Origin: Panonychus citri
Lineage: Eukaryota; Arthropoda; Arachnida; Trombidiformes; Tetranychidae
Direction: 5' to 3'
NCBI RefSeq assembly: GCF_014898815.1
Contig: NW_026515528.1
Coordinates: forward strand, 124,001 to 188,000
Length of the DNA stretch: 64,000 bases
Part shown: positions 34,449 through 43,222 of the stretch, one piece after another
How the letters are laid out: every line of letters starts with the position of its first letter
Numbering within the stretch: position 1 is the first letter of the stretch
Position numbers and translations under genes: made by a program
The notes under the pieces: model-generated
What the model saw: the letters and a program-made list of their open reading frames with translations, nothing else
What the model was told of the DNA's origin: nothing
The model's database searches: none

Positions 34449-35717
34449 ATGGATTTTGGTGTTTCAAATAACGAATGGGACAATGTTGGTAACATTGCTG
34501 GTATTCACATGCGACAAGATCGTGAAGATGCTGCCGCTTATCGTGCACGCACTTCAAGACAACGACGATTACAACATCCAGATCAATTCATTCCGGTGGA
34601 ATCAAATGGATACCATCCAGATTTGTTTGTTAAACGACCAAGTGATCAACCAAATTGTTTCTCTCGTTTTCTTTGCACAATTTGTCATGAAGTTCCAAGT
34701 ACAACGCCTCTTTGTCATCTTCGTGATGATGAAACAATGTGTTCAGCTTTATTCTGTATGGAATGTTCTGACAACATGAAACGACTCATGGATAATCACG
34801 CTTGTCCCCTTAGGTGTAACACACCTTTACTTTTTGATGGTGCTGTGAATGTCATTCACATTAGTGGTTATCGTTTGTACAATTATCTTTTTCTTGAAAT
34901 GAAATGTACCATTGAACCAAATGAGATAGTTTATCTCAAAGATTGGATTGGTCATGAATTAGCTTGTCCGTTTCATGACAATTATTGCCCTTTCTATAAA
35001 TTGGTAATGCCAGGTCATGTTTACCCTTGTAGAGATTGTGAAGATCTACCGAAAGCAATTAGACCATCGTCTCTACCAGAGACTCAACAAAATGTGATCG
35101 AAATTTCATCACCCAATGTATCTCCTCTACCAGAGGCTGTTCCCGAATTGAATCTTGGAATCGAAGATCATTTAAATGATCCCGATGTGTTCCCCGAACA
35201 AATAAGAAGAGTCGATCCAATCGAATATCAACAAAGACTCTCCGAAATAGACGATCTCAATCGAGAAATTGCCACAATGAGATCAGAATTAGATCGTCTT
35301 CGTTTAACTTGTGGTAATCTGAATGTTGAAGCTAATTCAACAAGGAATCGCTTCGCCGAAGCACAAAGAACAATTAATGAATTTAATTCAAATTCTGGTT
35401 TGTCAAACCATATTCGTGCTGCTGGTGTTCACTATACGATGTCGGCGACAATTCATTATCGTGGTGACCCCGTTGTTATAACCAATTTACATTGGGATTC
35501 AACTGGAGCTGAATTAGCTGATCGATTCCGAGCCATTACCAATGAAGATCCTGGAACCATGGTCATTATGAGACACACACCAATCATACGAAACCAGAGG
35601 CTTCGTCAACATCAACTTGGTTTTCGCCCATTTCATGTTATCGCTTTGGGACAACGGAATATTCCTCTTGGTGCTACTCTTCGTGTCTCTCTCAGTGGAA
35701 TTGGTCCATCTATTTAA
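34449..35717 (+). CDS. Retrotransposon ORF3: RING-like, TRAF-type zinc finger, coiled coil, UBL-like, 422 aa
   Basis: Open frame in the env position, 187 bp after gag-pol ends and ending 35 bp before the 3' LTR. I start it at the ATG of MDFGVSNNEW; the frame is open upstream to an ATG at 34191 inside pol, which would add an 86-residue hydrophobic leader. Visible: RING-like cysteines 76, 79, 98, 103, 106, 119 and 123, with Ala100 where the RING histidine should be (Cys89-His90 lie nearby); a TRAF/SIAH-like finger C173-x6-C180-x9-H190-x3-C194, plus Cys197; a Pro-rich linker; a heptad-like coiled coil about 258-312; a C-terminal domain about 331-417 whose pattern (STGAELADRF, DPGTMVIMRH, GATLRVSLSG) recalls a ubiquitin-like fold. 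No envelope features. It resembles a TRAF or TRIM-type E3 ligase; function is inferred from architecture only. Confidence 0.85.
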   Translation: MDFGVSNNEWDNVGNIAGIHMRQDREDAAAYRARTSRQRRLQHPDQFIPVESNGYHPDLFVKRPSDQPNCFSRFLCTICHEVPSTTPLCHLRDDETMCSALFCMECSDNMKRLMDNHACPLRCNTPLLFDGAVNVIHISGYRLYNYLFLEMKCTIEPNEIVYLKDWIGHELACPFHDNYCPFYKLVMPGHVYPCRDCEDLPKAIRPSSLPETQQNVIEISSPNVSPLPEAVPELNLGIEDHLNDPDVFPEQIRRVDPIEYQQRLSEIDDLNREIATMRSELDRLRLTCGNLNVEANSTRNRFAEAQRTINEFNSNSGLSNHIRAAGVHYTMSATIHYRGDPVVITNLHWDSTGAELADRFRAITNEDPGTMVIMRHTPIIRNQRLRQHQLGFRPFHVIALGQRNIPLGATLRVSLSGIGPSI

Positions 35718-35740
35718 TTGTTCGAGGTCGAACAAGTCTC

Positions 35741-35752
35741 AGTGGGGGGTAA
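35741..35752 (+). other. Polypurine tract
   Basis: AGTGGGGGGTAA directly abuts the 3' LTR, the expected place for the plus-strand primer of reverse transcription. Confidence 0.75.
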
Positions 35753-36152
35753 TGTTATGCCCTTTCTTGACCGCTGCCATTATGTGTCTGGTAGACACTC
35801 TCAAGGGACCATTGCTTTTCCCTTTTCTACTTATTTTCCCTTTTTTTACATTCTTTACTTTATCTCATTTCCTTTTCCTCTATTTTTCTACATATAAATA
35901 GACTCTGATTACCAATCATAATAACACTTACTCTTTTCTTATCGTTCTTGTTTACAATTACTCTTGAGTCAACTAATTAAGCCACTTATCTAATTACTTT
36001 ATTAAAGTTCGTTTGTGTTAATTGTTTGTGTTATTTGATTGTTCTACCAGAACAACTAATTAATCAACCTTGGGCTTATTCTGGACTTTACCAAAGTCCT
36101 GAGTTCCCTAAGTTTGGTCCGGGTTGATTGTTATGCCGGTTAAACCATAACA
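35753..36152 (+). repeat. 3' LTR (400 bp)
   Basis: Matches the 5' LTR at a constant offset of 6828 from first to last base; I see no substitution or indel by eye. It is followed by the second GCTA target copy. Confidence 0.97.
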
Positions 36153-36156
36153 GCTA

Positions 36157-36810
36157 AAAGTGTGTATGTCTCTGTTTCTCATTGTTATTAGCACTTTGAG
36201 AATGAACAAAAAAAGTTTCGAACCATGAAAGTTGTAACTTGAGATACGAGAACTTTTTACTTATTTCTTGACACTTCGAGACTATAACTGGACAAAAAAA
36301 GCCGGAAACGGAACGAATTGATATTTGTTAGTAATACATAGATTCTTATATTGGTGTTGTTTTACATTCTAATATGAATTAAATGTAACATTTGTCAATT
36401 CTTTAAGTGTTAACTATCAAATTGTGTTAAAACATCAAAATAATTGATTACCATAATGATTAGAATCGTAGTCAACCATGTAATATCTATACATAAATTA
36501 ATAATGATTGATCAATTGATCTTGATTACAATTTGATTGCTAACAAGTTAGTCAGATCATAACAATCATTATTTACATTTAAATTGACAGAATTTACCTT
36601 TTATTTATGTGATGATTTAATTGTCAAAGTTTTTTCGCACAAAGAAAATGTTTTATGACCTTTTCTTTGATATAATATAAAAGTTGGAAACAAATTTAAC
36701 GCAATTACTTTGTACAAGTGAACCTGATAATCTGCGTCTCTGTTATCGCGATATTATCTTATACTTTTGAAAACTCATTTCGAATGGTAAAGGACTCGAA
36801 GTGAAGACAT
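36157..36810. other. AT-rich spacer, no gene seen
   Basis: Host sequence downstream of the retrotransposon. No open frame of note. Confidence 0.5.
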
Positions 36811-37170
36811 CTAGTGTTGAGATGGAAAAGCAAGTTCTTTGAAGATTCGGTCAAGACTTATGGGAACTAGAGATATTCGGATTCTAGGTTTCAATGGACC
36901 AGGCCAATTTTCGCAAATCCCCGATCCTTTCAAATTCAAATTTGGCGGTTGAAAAAGGCGAATTGTTTTTCTCTTTCTTTTTACTCTGTCTGTTTTCTTG
37001 ATGAATGAAACTTTTGAATTGAGTTTATATCGAAAGTCACGTGGCTTTTCTGGTGATCGATCCTCTGAAAGTTGAGATCGATCCATTTTCCTTCTGAAAT
37101 CGATCTGATCGATCAACTTTCGGATCGGAACAACTAAAAACTTGTTACTAACAACTAATGTGATCGCCAT
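36811..37170 (-). CDS. Doubtful basic ORF, 119 aa
   Basis: ATG-to-stop frame beginning MAITLVVSNKFLVVPIRKL, rich in Arg and Lys (for example DRVKRKRKTIRLF), in a patch less AT-rich than its flanks. It has no recognised domain. It runs divergently from the 46-aa gene at 37438, so its DNA could instead be the promoter or 5' untranslated region of that gene. Only the open frame and composition support it. Confidence 0.3.
   Translation of the reverse strand: MAITLVVSNKFLVVPIRKLIDQIDFRRKMDRSQLSEDRSPEKPRDFRYKLNSKVSFIKKTDRVKRKRKTIRLFQPPNLNLKGSGICENWPGPLKPRIRISLVPISLDRIFKELAFPSQH
37038..37113. promoter_or_regulatory. Cluster of ATCGAT motifs with a CACGTG E-box
   Basis: CACGTG at 37038-37043 is followed by four ATCGAT hexamers (37056, 37077, 37099 and 37108) within 58 bp, two of them in an imperfect inverted repeat GAAAGTTGA...GATCGATC / GATCGATCAACTTTC. 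In insects, ATCGAT-containing sites are bound by DREF/BEAF-type promoter factors. The location between two divergent open frames fits a promoter, but binding is inferred. Confidence 0.3.
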
Positions 37171-37437
37171 TTTAACCTCGTTTTGTTTTCTTTTTTCCTT
37201 TTCTTTTTAATTTCTATTATTTTTTTTCTAATTGTCATTTTGTTTTCTCCAACTTTACACTGGACTTACACTTGTTTGACTTTATTTTCTGTTATTACTT
37301 TTTGTTTAACCAGAGTTTTCTTTCCTAACTTATCCTCTCTTTTTGAAACAAGATTTTCTCTTTGTTTTTATTTCTCTTCATTTGATAATCTTTTTGGTTT
37401 CAACCCAAATTTAAGACTGAAAATCTAAACCGCAATC

Positions 37438-37578
37438 ATGGAAGGGATCGTAATTGGTGCAATCATTGTTGGTGTTTTACTCGTTGTCGGTGGACTCGTT
37501 TGCTGTATCCTCAAGTGTATCTGGGATATAGCTTGTTGTACCTGTAATTGTATCACTTGTGGTCAGTGCGGGGATTAA
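37438..37578 (+). CDS. Small Cys-rich single-pass membrane protein, 46 aa
   Basis: ATG-to-TAA frame with an in-frame TAA 12 bases upstream, so the start is fixed. The product begins MEGIVIGAIIVGVLLVVGGL, a Gly/Val-rich transmembrane helix from about residue 4 to 25, followed by a short tail with cysteines at 22, 23, 27, 33, 34, 36, 38, 41 and 44, ending CGQCGD. Such membrane-proximal cysteines are often lipid-modified or metal-binding; which applies here is not known. An AATAAA signal at 37802 and a purine-rich tract in the presumed 3' UTR (37618-37680) follow. A long T-rich stretch lies upstream (37183-37300). Family not recognised. Confidence 0.6.
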   Translation: MEGIVIGAIIVGVLLVVGGLVCCILKCIWDIACCTCNCITCGQCGD

Positions 37579-37617
37579 ATGAAATCACTGAAAATGAACT
37601 TGGAAATTCGTGACAAA

Positions 37618-37619
37618 AC

Positions 37620-37650
<31 letters not shown>

Positions 37651-37680
37651 TAAAGAGACAAAGAGAGAGAGAGAGAAAGA
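37618..37680. repeat. Purine-rich GA/GAAA tract
   Basis: Imperfect GAGAAA/GA repeat downstream of the 46-aa frame, probably in its 3' UTR. Confidence 0.85.
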
Positions 37681-37801
37681 CTAATCTAATTAACAATGAC
37701 ACTTGAATTTCATCTAAATAACCTGGAAAAAACTACTTCTATTAAAACTGATTTCTAATTATTTCTTACCTTTGATCTGTTATATTGATCATCGATTTTT
37801 G

Positions 37802-37807
37802 AATAAA
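37802..37807 (+). terminator. Putative polyadenylation signal
   Basis: AATAAA about 225 bp after the stop of the 46-aa frame. Plausible 3' end of that gene; not proven. Confidence 0.4.
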
Positions 37808-38187
37808 GCTCAACATCTATGAATATGTCCTGTCGCTGTTCAGCTTTACATTTATACTTAAATTGTTGACAGAATTAAATTATTAATAGAAAATGTTTTG
37901 ATTAATATAATCAATTATTTCTAATATGATTCAAACTTTACATGTAAAACACACTAAATTAATTAATTGATTGAAATTTTTTCTCAAGAGAAAATAAATT
38001 TTTAATTCTACAAAAAAAAAAGTTGAACAAAGATTTTCAATATTCTTGAATAATTAGATTCTCTCAAAGTTAATTGTTGTAATGAAATTGAAGAAAAATT
38101 TTCTTTGATAATTTGAATTAAAATTCAATTGTTCTAATACATGAAAGAATAGTTTAATAAATGCAATTACACAATTTTACTAATAAT

Positions 38188-40197
38188 TTAAAGTTCAGCA
38201 AGTAAATTTCTCGTAATTAAATCAGTTCCATTGCATTTGTAATTACCAACATTGAGGTTGAGTATATCAACCATAATTGGATAAAGATCAATGTTGAAAA
38301 ATGAGGTTCCATTTAAATTGAATGAATCTTTGAATTGAGGGCCTGAGGCAATAAAAAGCGCTTCCATTTCCGGTTGAGTATTATTATTACCATGATTACC
38401 CCACATGGAATCAGGATGTTTCCAGGAACTGAACGCTATTTCATAGCCTGGTTCAGCCTCCAATAGAATTGGTTGGATTCTTATATTATCTCTGGAATAG
38501 GAAAAGCAAACAATTAATTATTCTTGGTAACAATTACCATAATAGTAACAATTTAAACAATTGTAATTTTATTGTTTTAGTTGGAGGGGTGTGAGAATTG
38601 TTATTCAATTATAATTGTGACAATTTACTTTTTAATCTCAATTACTTTAGACTTTGCTGAACCAATTTTCAGTTAATGTCAATTGCTAAATGGGAAAAAG
38701 ATGAGTAATTAAATCAACACAATAAACTGTCAATTTATCTGATTACAGTTTGAAGGGATATTTAAAATAGTATAACAATTAAAGAACAAGTAATTATTAC
38801 TTATACTTGATTATTAATCGGGAAACGATCTGTTCTCATGGTGGAAATTAATGGTGGAAAATACTATTGAATTATCAATGTATAACATTGAGACTAATTC
38901 TGTGTGATTATTACATGTTAAGGGTATTTAAAGTTTACTCAGGAGATTAGTTAATTGTTGATTACCTGTAATGATATTCCTCGGGAATCTCATCTCGCTT
39001 GTAAACTCTGAAATGATTAGTTTTACCAAGAGTGTTGAACATTTGGTAAACTTGATCTTCTACTCCAGGATTAGGTAGAATACTAATTGCTTGAGATCCA
39101 CCAAATTGTTGGAATGAAGTTTGATCAGGAACCAATTCGGTTAAATTAACGGTAGTGGTTGATTTAAACTCTTCCATACCATGATCACTAACCAAGATGA
39201 TATTGGTTGATGAGGTTAAATTGTGATTATCTAAATTTTCCAATAAATAGGCTACCGCTTCATCGGCCATTCGAACCTGGGCCAAAGTTTCATTTCCAAA
39301 GGGTCCATGTTTGTGAGCAGTTTCATCGGGATTTTCAATATAAAGGAAAACAAGATTAGCAGGATTAGTTTTATCGGTAAACCAATTCATGAGAATATCA
39401 ACTCGACCCTTCATATCAATTGATCGGTTGAATTCAACTGAGTAAAATGCTCGATCACCACCAAAGGTGAACCCACATCCAGGCCACATGATCGCTCCAC
39501 TCTTGCGATTACCCATTTTCTGATTTGCTATCTAGAATTTGGAAAAGCAACAAGGAAAAAAATAACAATAACAGTTAATTGTTGCTAATTAACATGAAAA
39601 TGATGTGTAGTAAATAGCATAATAACAATGACAATTAAAGTTCGATGAAGATTGATGAGGTTGGAAAAATCATTGGTTCCAATTGATTATCAACAGAAAT
39701 AATTAATAATAGAAAAGTTTAGCTTCCATCTGAATTTAGTTCATTGAATAAATGGTGCAACTTAATTAATAATCAATGGAATGAGTTGGAAAACTTACCC
39801 AAAGAGGTAATGAGTACCCATTGTCCCACCAAACTTGAGTGCTATGGGAGAGGTCAAATGTTAAATTCAACTCAGGATCGTACATATTATTGGCAACGAT
39901 TCCATGAGATTCCTCGTAAAGTCCAGTGGCTATTGAGAAATGATTGGGAAAAGTTTTACTTATGAACTGAGGGAACATCCTACCGGTCACTCCCGTTTGT
40001 TTGAGTGACCAAAGGGTCGGAGTTAAGGTCGGAGAAACGTAATCAGCTCTAAACCCATCGAAAGAGATGACAATTAACTTTGGAGGTTCATCTTGGTCAC
40101 CAAAATATGAACCAGTTAAAAAGATGGACAAAACAATGACAAATATTGTAGCACATACAATAGTCCCAACAACAATTAAAATCTTTTTGTTATTCAT
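38188..40197 (-). CDS. Ectonucleotide pyrophosphatase/phosphodiesterase (ENPP4/5-like), 422 aa, three exons
   Basis: Coding exons 40197-39799, 39531-38966 and 38491-38188 join to 422 codons plus stop. Introns (39798-39532 and 38965-38492) have GTAAGT and GTAATC donors and pyrimidine-rich acceptors ending CTAG and CCAG; phases 0 and 2 match. Residues 5-29 form an N-terminal membrane anchor (ILIVVGTIVCATIFVIVLSI), so the enzyme would be type II with its catalytic domain outside the cell or in a lumen. ENPP zinc and nucleophile motifs are all present: ISFDGFRADY (Asp), SKTFPNHFS (catalytic Thr), ENPDETAHKHGP (Asp and His), VSDHGM (Asp and His), GNHG (His). TGLYEESHGIVANNMYD is very close to vertebrate ENPP4/5. 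The family hydrolyses nucleotide or phospholipid phosphodiesters. Unlike human ENPP4 it has no C-terminal membrane helix. Several N-x-S/T sites occur. Confidence 0.94.
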
Positions 40198-40784
40198 TTT
40201 TATAACAATTAGAAACAGGAACAGTCAACAATTAGTTATTCAATCGATTATAAATCAATAACAACAATAAAAAAGTAATGTACAATTAATCAAGTCTATT
40301 TGAGAATGAGTCAAACTGAAGAAGCAGCAAGTTGATCAAATACTGACTTCAACTAATTGTGATGGTGATAATTGTAATTGTGACGATTAATTAGACTTGA
40401 TGATGACACTGGTGGGGGTTAATTAACATGAGAGATACTTTAGAATGGGAGATAAATCATTTGGAATGATTAAGAAGAAGCTCTGAAAAAGGGGAGAGAA
40501 AAAAAAAAGATTCGAACAATTTTAAAGTAACAATTCGTTGGACTTATTGGCCCTGATTAAATTAGATTATAAACAATTTCTGTGAAAAAGAAATCAACTA
40601 ATAAACTAAATGTTCACAATCAAATTCTCCACCTTTTTTCACCAAAAAACCTTGAATTTTTTCAGAGAAAATCAATTTACATTATCATATGAGTTCCCTC
40701 TGAGCTCCTCCTTCACCTTTTCTTTTGATTATCTCTAATTGTCAACGTATGAATAAACTGATAATTCTACAAAAACAGTAATGA
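40198..40784. other. Upstream region of the ENPP gene, no gene seen
   Basis: AT-rich sequence upstream of the ENPP start on its strand. It probably holds the promoter and 5' UTR, but no element is obvious. Confidence 0.4.
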
Positions 40785-41070
40785 CTGAGCGCGTGTATGA
40801 GGCAAAGGAGAGAGAGAGAGAGAGAAAGGAAAGAAATGAAAGAGAAACGCAAAAATTTGAAAGAAGCGCAAAGTCGTTACCATTGGCAACGAAGCCGCTG
40901 CTATTCAGCGTCAAGAGAAGTTACCAATTTTTGGATTTGATCAGTTGCCCAATGGTCAGTTTTGAACTTTAGCCCACGATGTCACGTGGGTTCTCTATGC
41001 CAGGGCAAGAATTGTCTCGAAAGTCTTTGGGGAGAATCGCGAGTGTTACCCGTTTATGGAATTTTTTTTT
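40785..41070 (-). repeat. Dispersed repeat copy R1 (inverted relative to R2)
   Basis: Read on the minus strand, this block contains in order: a TCTCCCCAAA-like stretch, ATTGGGC, CTTCTCTTGACGCTG, GCCAATGGTAACGA, GCGCTTCTTTCAAATTTTTG, GCGTTTCT, a short CT tract, and TCATACACGCGCTCAG. The same series, diverged, occurs on the plus strand at 52080-53165. The CT tract here is short (the plus strand shows GAGAGAGA). An ATG-started frame at 40781-40972 lies inside and is probably not a gene. Confidence 0.7.
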
Positions 41071-41639
41071 GGTTTGGATCGGGAAAATATCACTAATCAT
41101 TAGATTGTTAGATTGGTATCACTATTTTGATATAAATTGTGTAAAGAATTAAAATGTGAACAAACAATTAACTCACCTAAAACTTGTTGAATTTTAAATT
41201 CAATCATCTGATTATCATCACAAATCAAAAGTAAACATCAGTTCGTTGTTATTGTTGATTAAATAGTCTCAACATTAGTAATGTAAAATAAACATTGAAA
41301 GATGAAGTTGATTTAATTGGAATTGGAATCAATTCTCTAATTGAAAGAAAGAAAAAAATTGCGAGAAAAATTAAGGAAAAGTTTAGTATATTTATCATGT
41401 TTAATTGCAGAAAATTTAAGAAAAAAAAATTAATTTGTTACCTTGATTATGGATCAGCTGATTCATTGATTAACGATAATGAACTTTTTTTTTCGTGACC
41501 ATTTAATTGATTCAACTTTGAAATTTTTAAAACCAACTCTGAATCCATAAAATTTGTTTATTGATCCAGACTCTTTAAACTTGAGTAATTAGTAATTAGT
41601 AATTACTAATTAGAGAATCATTTTCAACAGTTAATTTGA

Positions 41640-41888
41640 TCGCAAGGTGTAAACGTTCATGGGTGGAGATTGAATTGTTATCAAGTCGTTGGCGGTTCTT
41701 TTAATTGTTTTATCGTCAATTACAAATACCAACAAGAGAGAGCAGTTGAGTATTGGGAATTTATTTACGCCAAGTGGCTAATGCTTCAGACATTAACTTC
41801 AGAGAGTCGCCCTGAAGGCCCTGGTTCACGTGCAATTAACACGTTCAACCATATTGACCATAAAACTGTCAAAGTAAAAGTTGACTGA
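41640..41888 (+). CDS. Doubtful open stretch, 82 codons
   Basis: Open from an in-frame TGA to TGA without an ATG near its start. The second half is unusually protein-like and GC-richer (ERAVEYWEFIYAKWLMLQ and SESRPEGPGSRAINTF). It could be an exon after an acceptor (TTTCAACAG, or AAG upstream). Family not recognised and no partner exon identified. Confidence 0.2.
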   Translation, partial: SQGVNVHGWRLNCYQVVGGSFNCFIVNYKYQQERAVEYWEFIYAKWLMLQTLTSESRPEGPGSRAINTFNHIDHKTVKVKVD

Positions 41889-43014
41889 TTCTAAGAGAAA
41901 ATTAGTTGATATCGATCAATCGGTCGGAGACACAGGTAAATAGTAAGAATGGTCAATATGCTGAAAAAATGACCTTTTGAATTGTGAGCAGTTTGAGGTT
42001 ATGTTGGGACAATGGATCTTTTTTGTCAGTGTCATCTGATGGTTAATCTCATTCAAAGTCGAAACTTACGATCACTTTTCCTCAGCACTGGCTGACTTTT
42101 TAACACGAAATTGAGCGCCGAGGGTCAACTTTTTATTCGTTAAAAGAACGTTTCACTTTTACTGACTAGAAATATCTACAATTCTCAGGCCAGAGTTTCG
42201 TTCAGATAACTTAACACTTTGTTTCGATTTCTTAGCAAACTAATGGTTGAATAGGTGAATAAGTTCAGTAAAAATTCATAAAAAAAAGTTATAAGAATAG
42301 TCACTTGAATTATAATTAATTAACTTAATTAATTTCGCCGCAGTTTTGCTATTTGCTTGTGTCTCCACCTGGTCGATCGTTGACAACTAATTTCCTCGCT
42401 TAATCGTTGTTTCTAAATTGTTATTAATTGAATATCAAATAACATCAATCAAATTTGAAAAATTCGTCGAGTTTGGCTTTCTATTTACTATTAATATGTT
42501 ATTTTATAAATTAATAGCTCAATAAATCGATTGTGAATCAAGCTATCAATCGAAAAGCTCATTTTTCTCGGCTTACGATCACAGCTATCGCATATACATA
42601 CATGTGGAAGTTGACTTAATTGTTCAATTAGTAGTGCTGGTTTAGCTTACAAATTAGTTTAGGTTTTCACTATTAAGGGTCACTATTGACGAAGACCCAA
42701 TAGACCCGGAAAAGTATCAGGCTGAGACACTGAAACTGTCACACAACCAATGTAATGAAAACTGTCGATAGCTAATCAGCCTCGTCATCAACTGTTCACT
42801 TCTATTTCATTGTTGAATGTGGACTAACTTATTAAGTACCTAATATGTCGAAAAATGTCACATATCCTTTGGTTATTGAATTAATCCATTCTCTCAAAAG
42901 GCTGAACATTATAAGCCGAGAAACAGCTTAAAGTATAAAGTTGAGCTGACGAATATCTTTAGCTTTACCGAACTTATCAGATAAGGTTTATCTAATATCA
43001 GCGTTAGAAGTGCA

Positions 43015-43222
43015 TTGAAAGCAATTGACCGACCAATTGAAGTTAATTTAATTGTAAACACATTAAAACTTTACACAATTAATATGATTGATTGTTTGTT
43101 CACTTTCAAATTAATTTAATAACATTAATTGTCTCAACGCTTTACCCTCCTGTTATTAATTTTATACGTTAAACTTTTTTGCATAAAATTTAACTCAATT
43201 TTCCTTCTCAATCAATTAATCA
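43015..43222 (+). repeat. Dispersed repeat, copy 1 (about 200 bp)
   Basis: Contains ACATTAAAACTTTACACAAT, TAATATGATTGATTGTTT, CAACGCTTTACCCTCCTGTT and TTTTTTGCATAAAATTTAAC in the same order as 46085-46301, with roughly one difference in eight to ten bases by eye. Confidence 0.75.

Larger units (their letters stand above)
28925..36152 (+). mobile_element. Complete Ty3/gypsy LTR retrotransposon (7228 bp) with extra ORF
   Basis: Two 400-bp direct LTRs flank a 6.4-kb body. Each LTR starts TGTTATG and ends CATAACA. The host sequence GCTA is duplicated at 28921-28924 and 36153-36156. A putative primer-binding site follows the 5' LTR and a G-rich polypurine tract precedes the 3' LTR. The body holds one fused gag-pol frame and a second frame in the env position. 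Domain order protease, reverse transcriptase, RNase H, integrase defines Ty3/gypsy. LTRs look identical at a constant 6828-bp offset and both frames are open, so the insertion is recent. Confidence 0.97.

Noticed and set aside
34411..34779. 122-codon plus frame overlapping the start of ORF3
   Set aside because: Shadow frame of ORF3; it lacks the zinc-ligand pattern and shows no independent signal.
37183..37428. Phe/Leu/Ser-rich plus frame before the 46-aa gene
   Set aside because: Product of a T-rich stretch, non-ATG start; more likely 5' UTR or intron.
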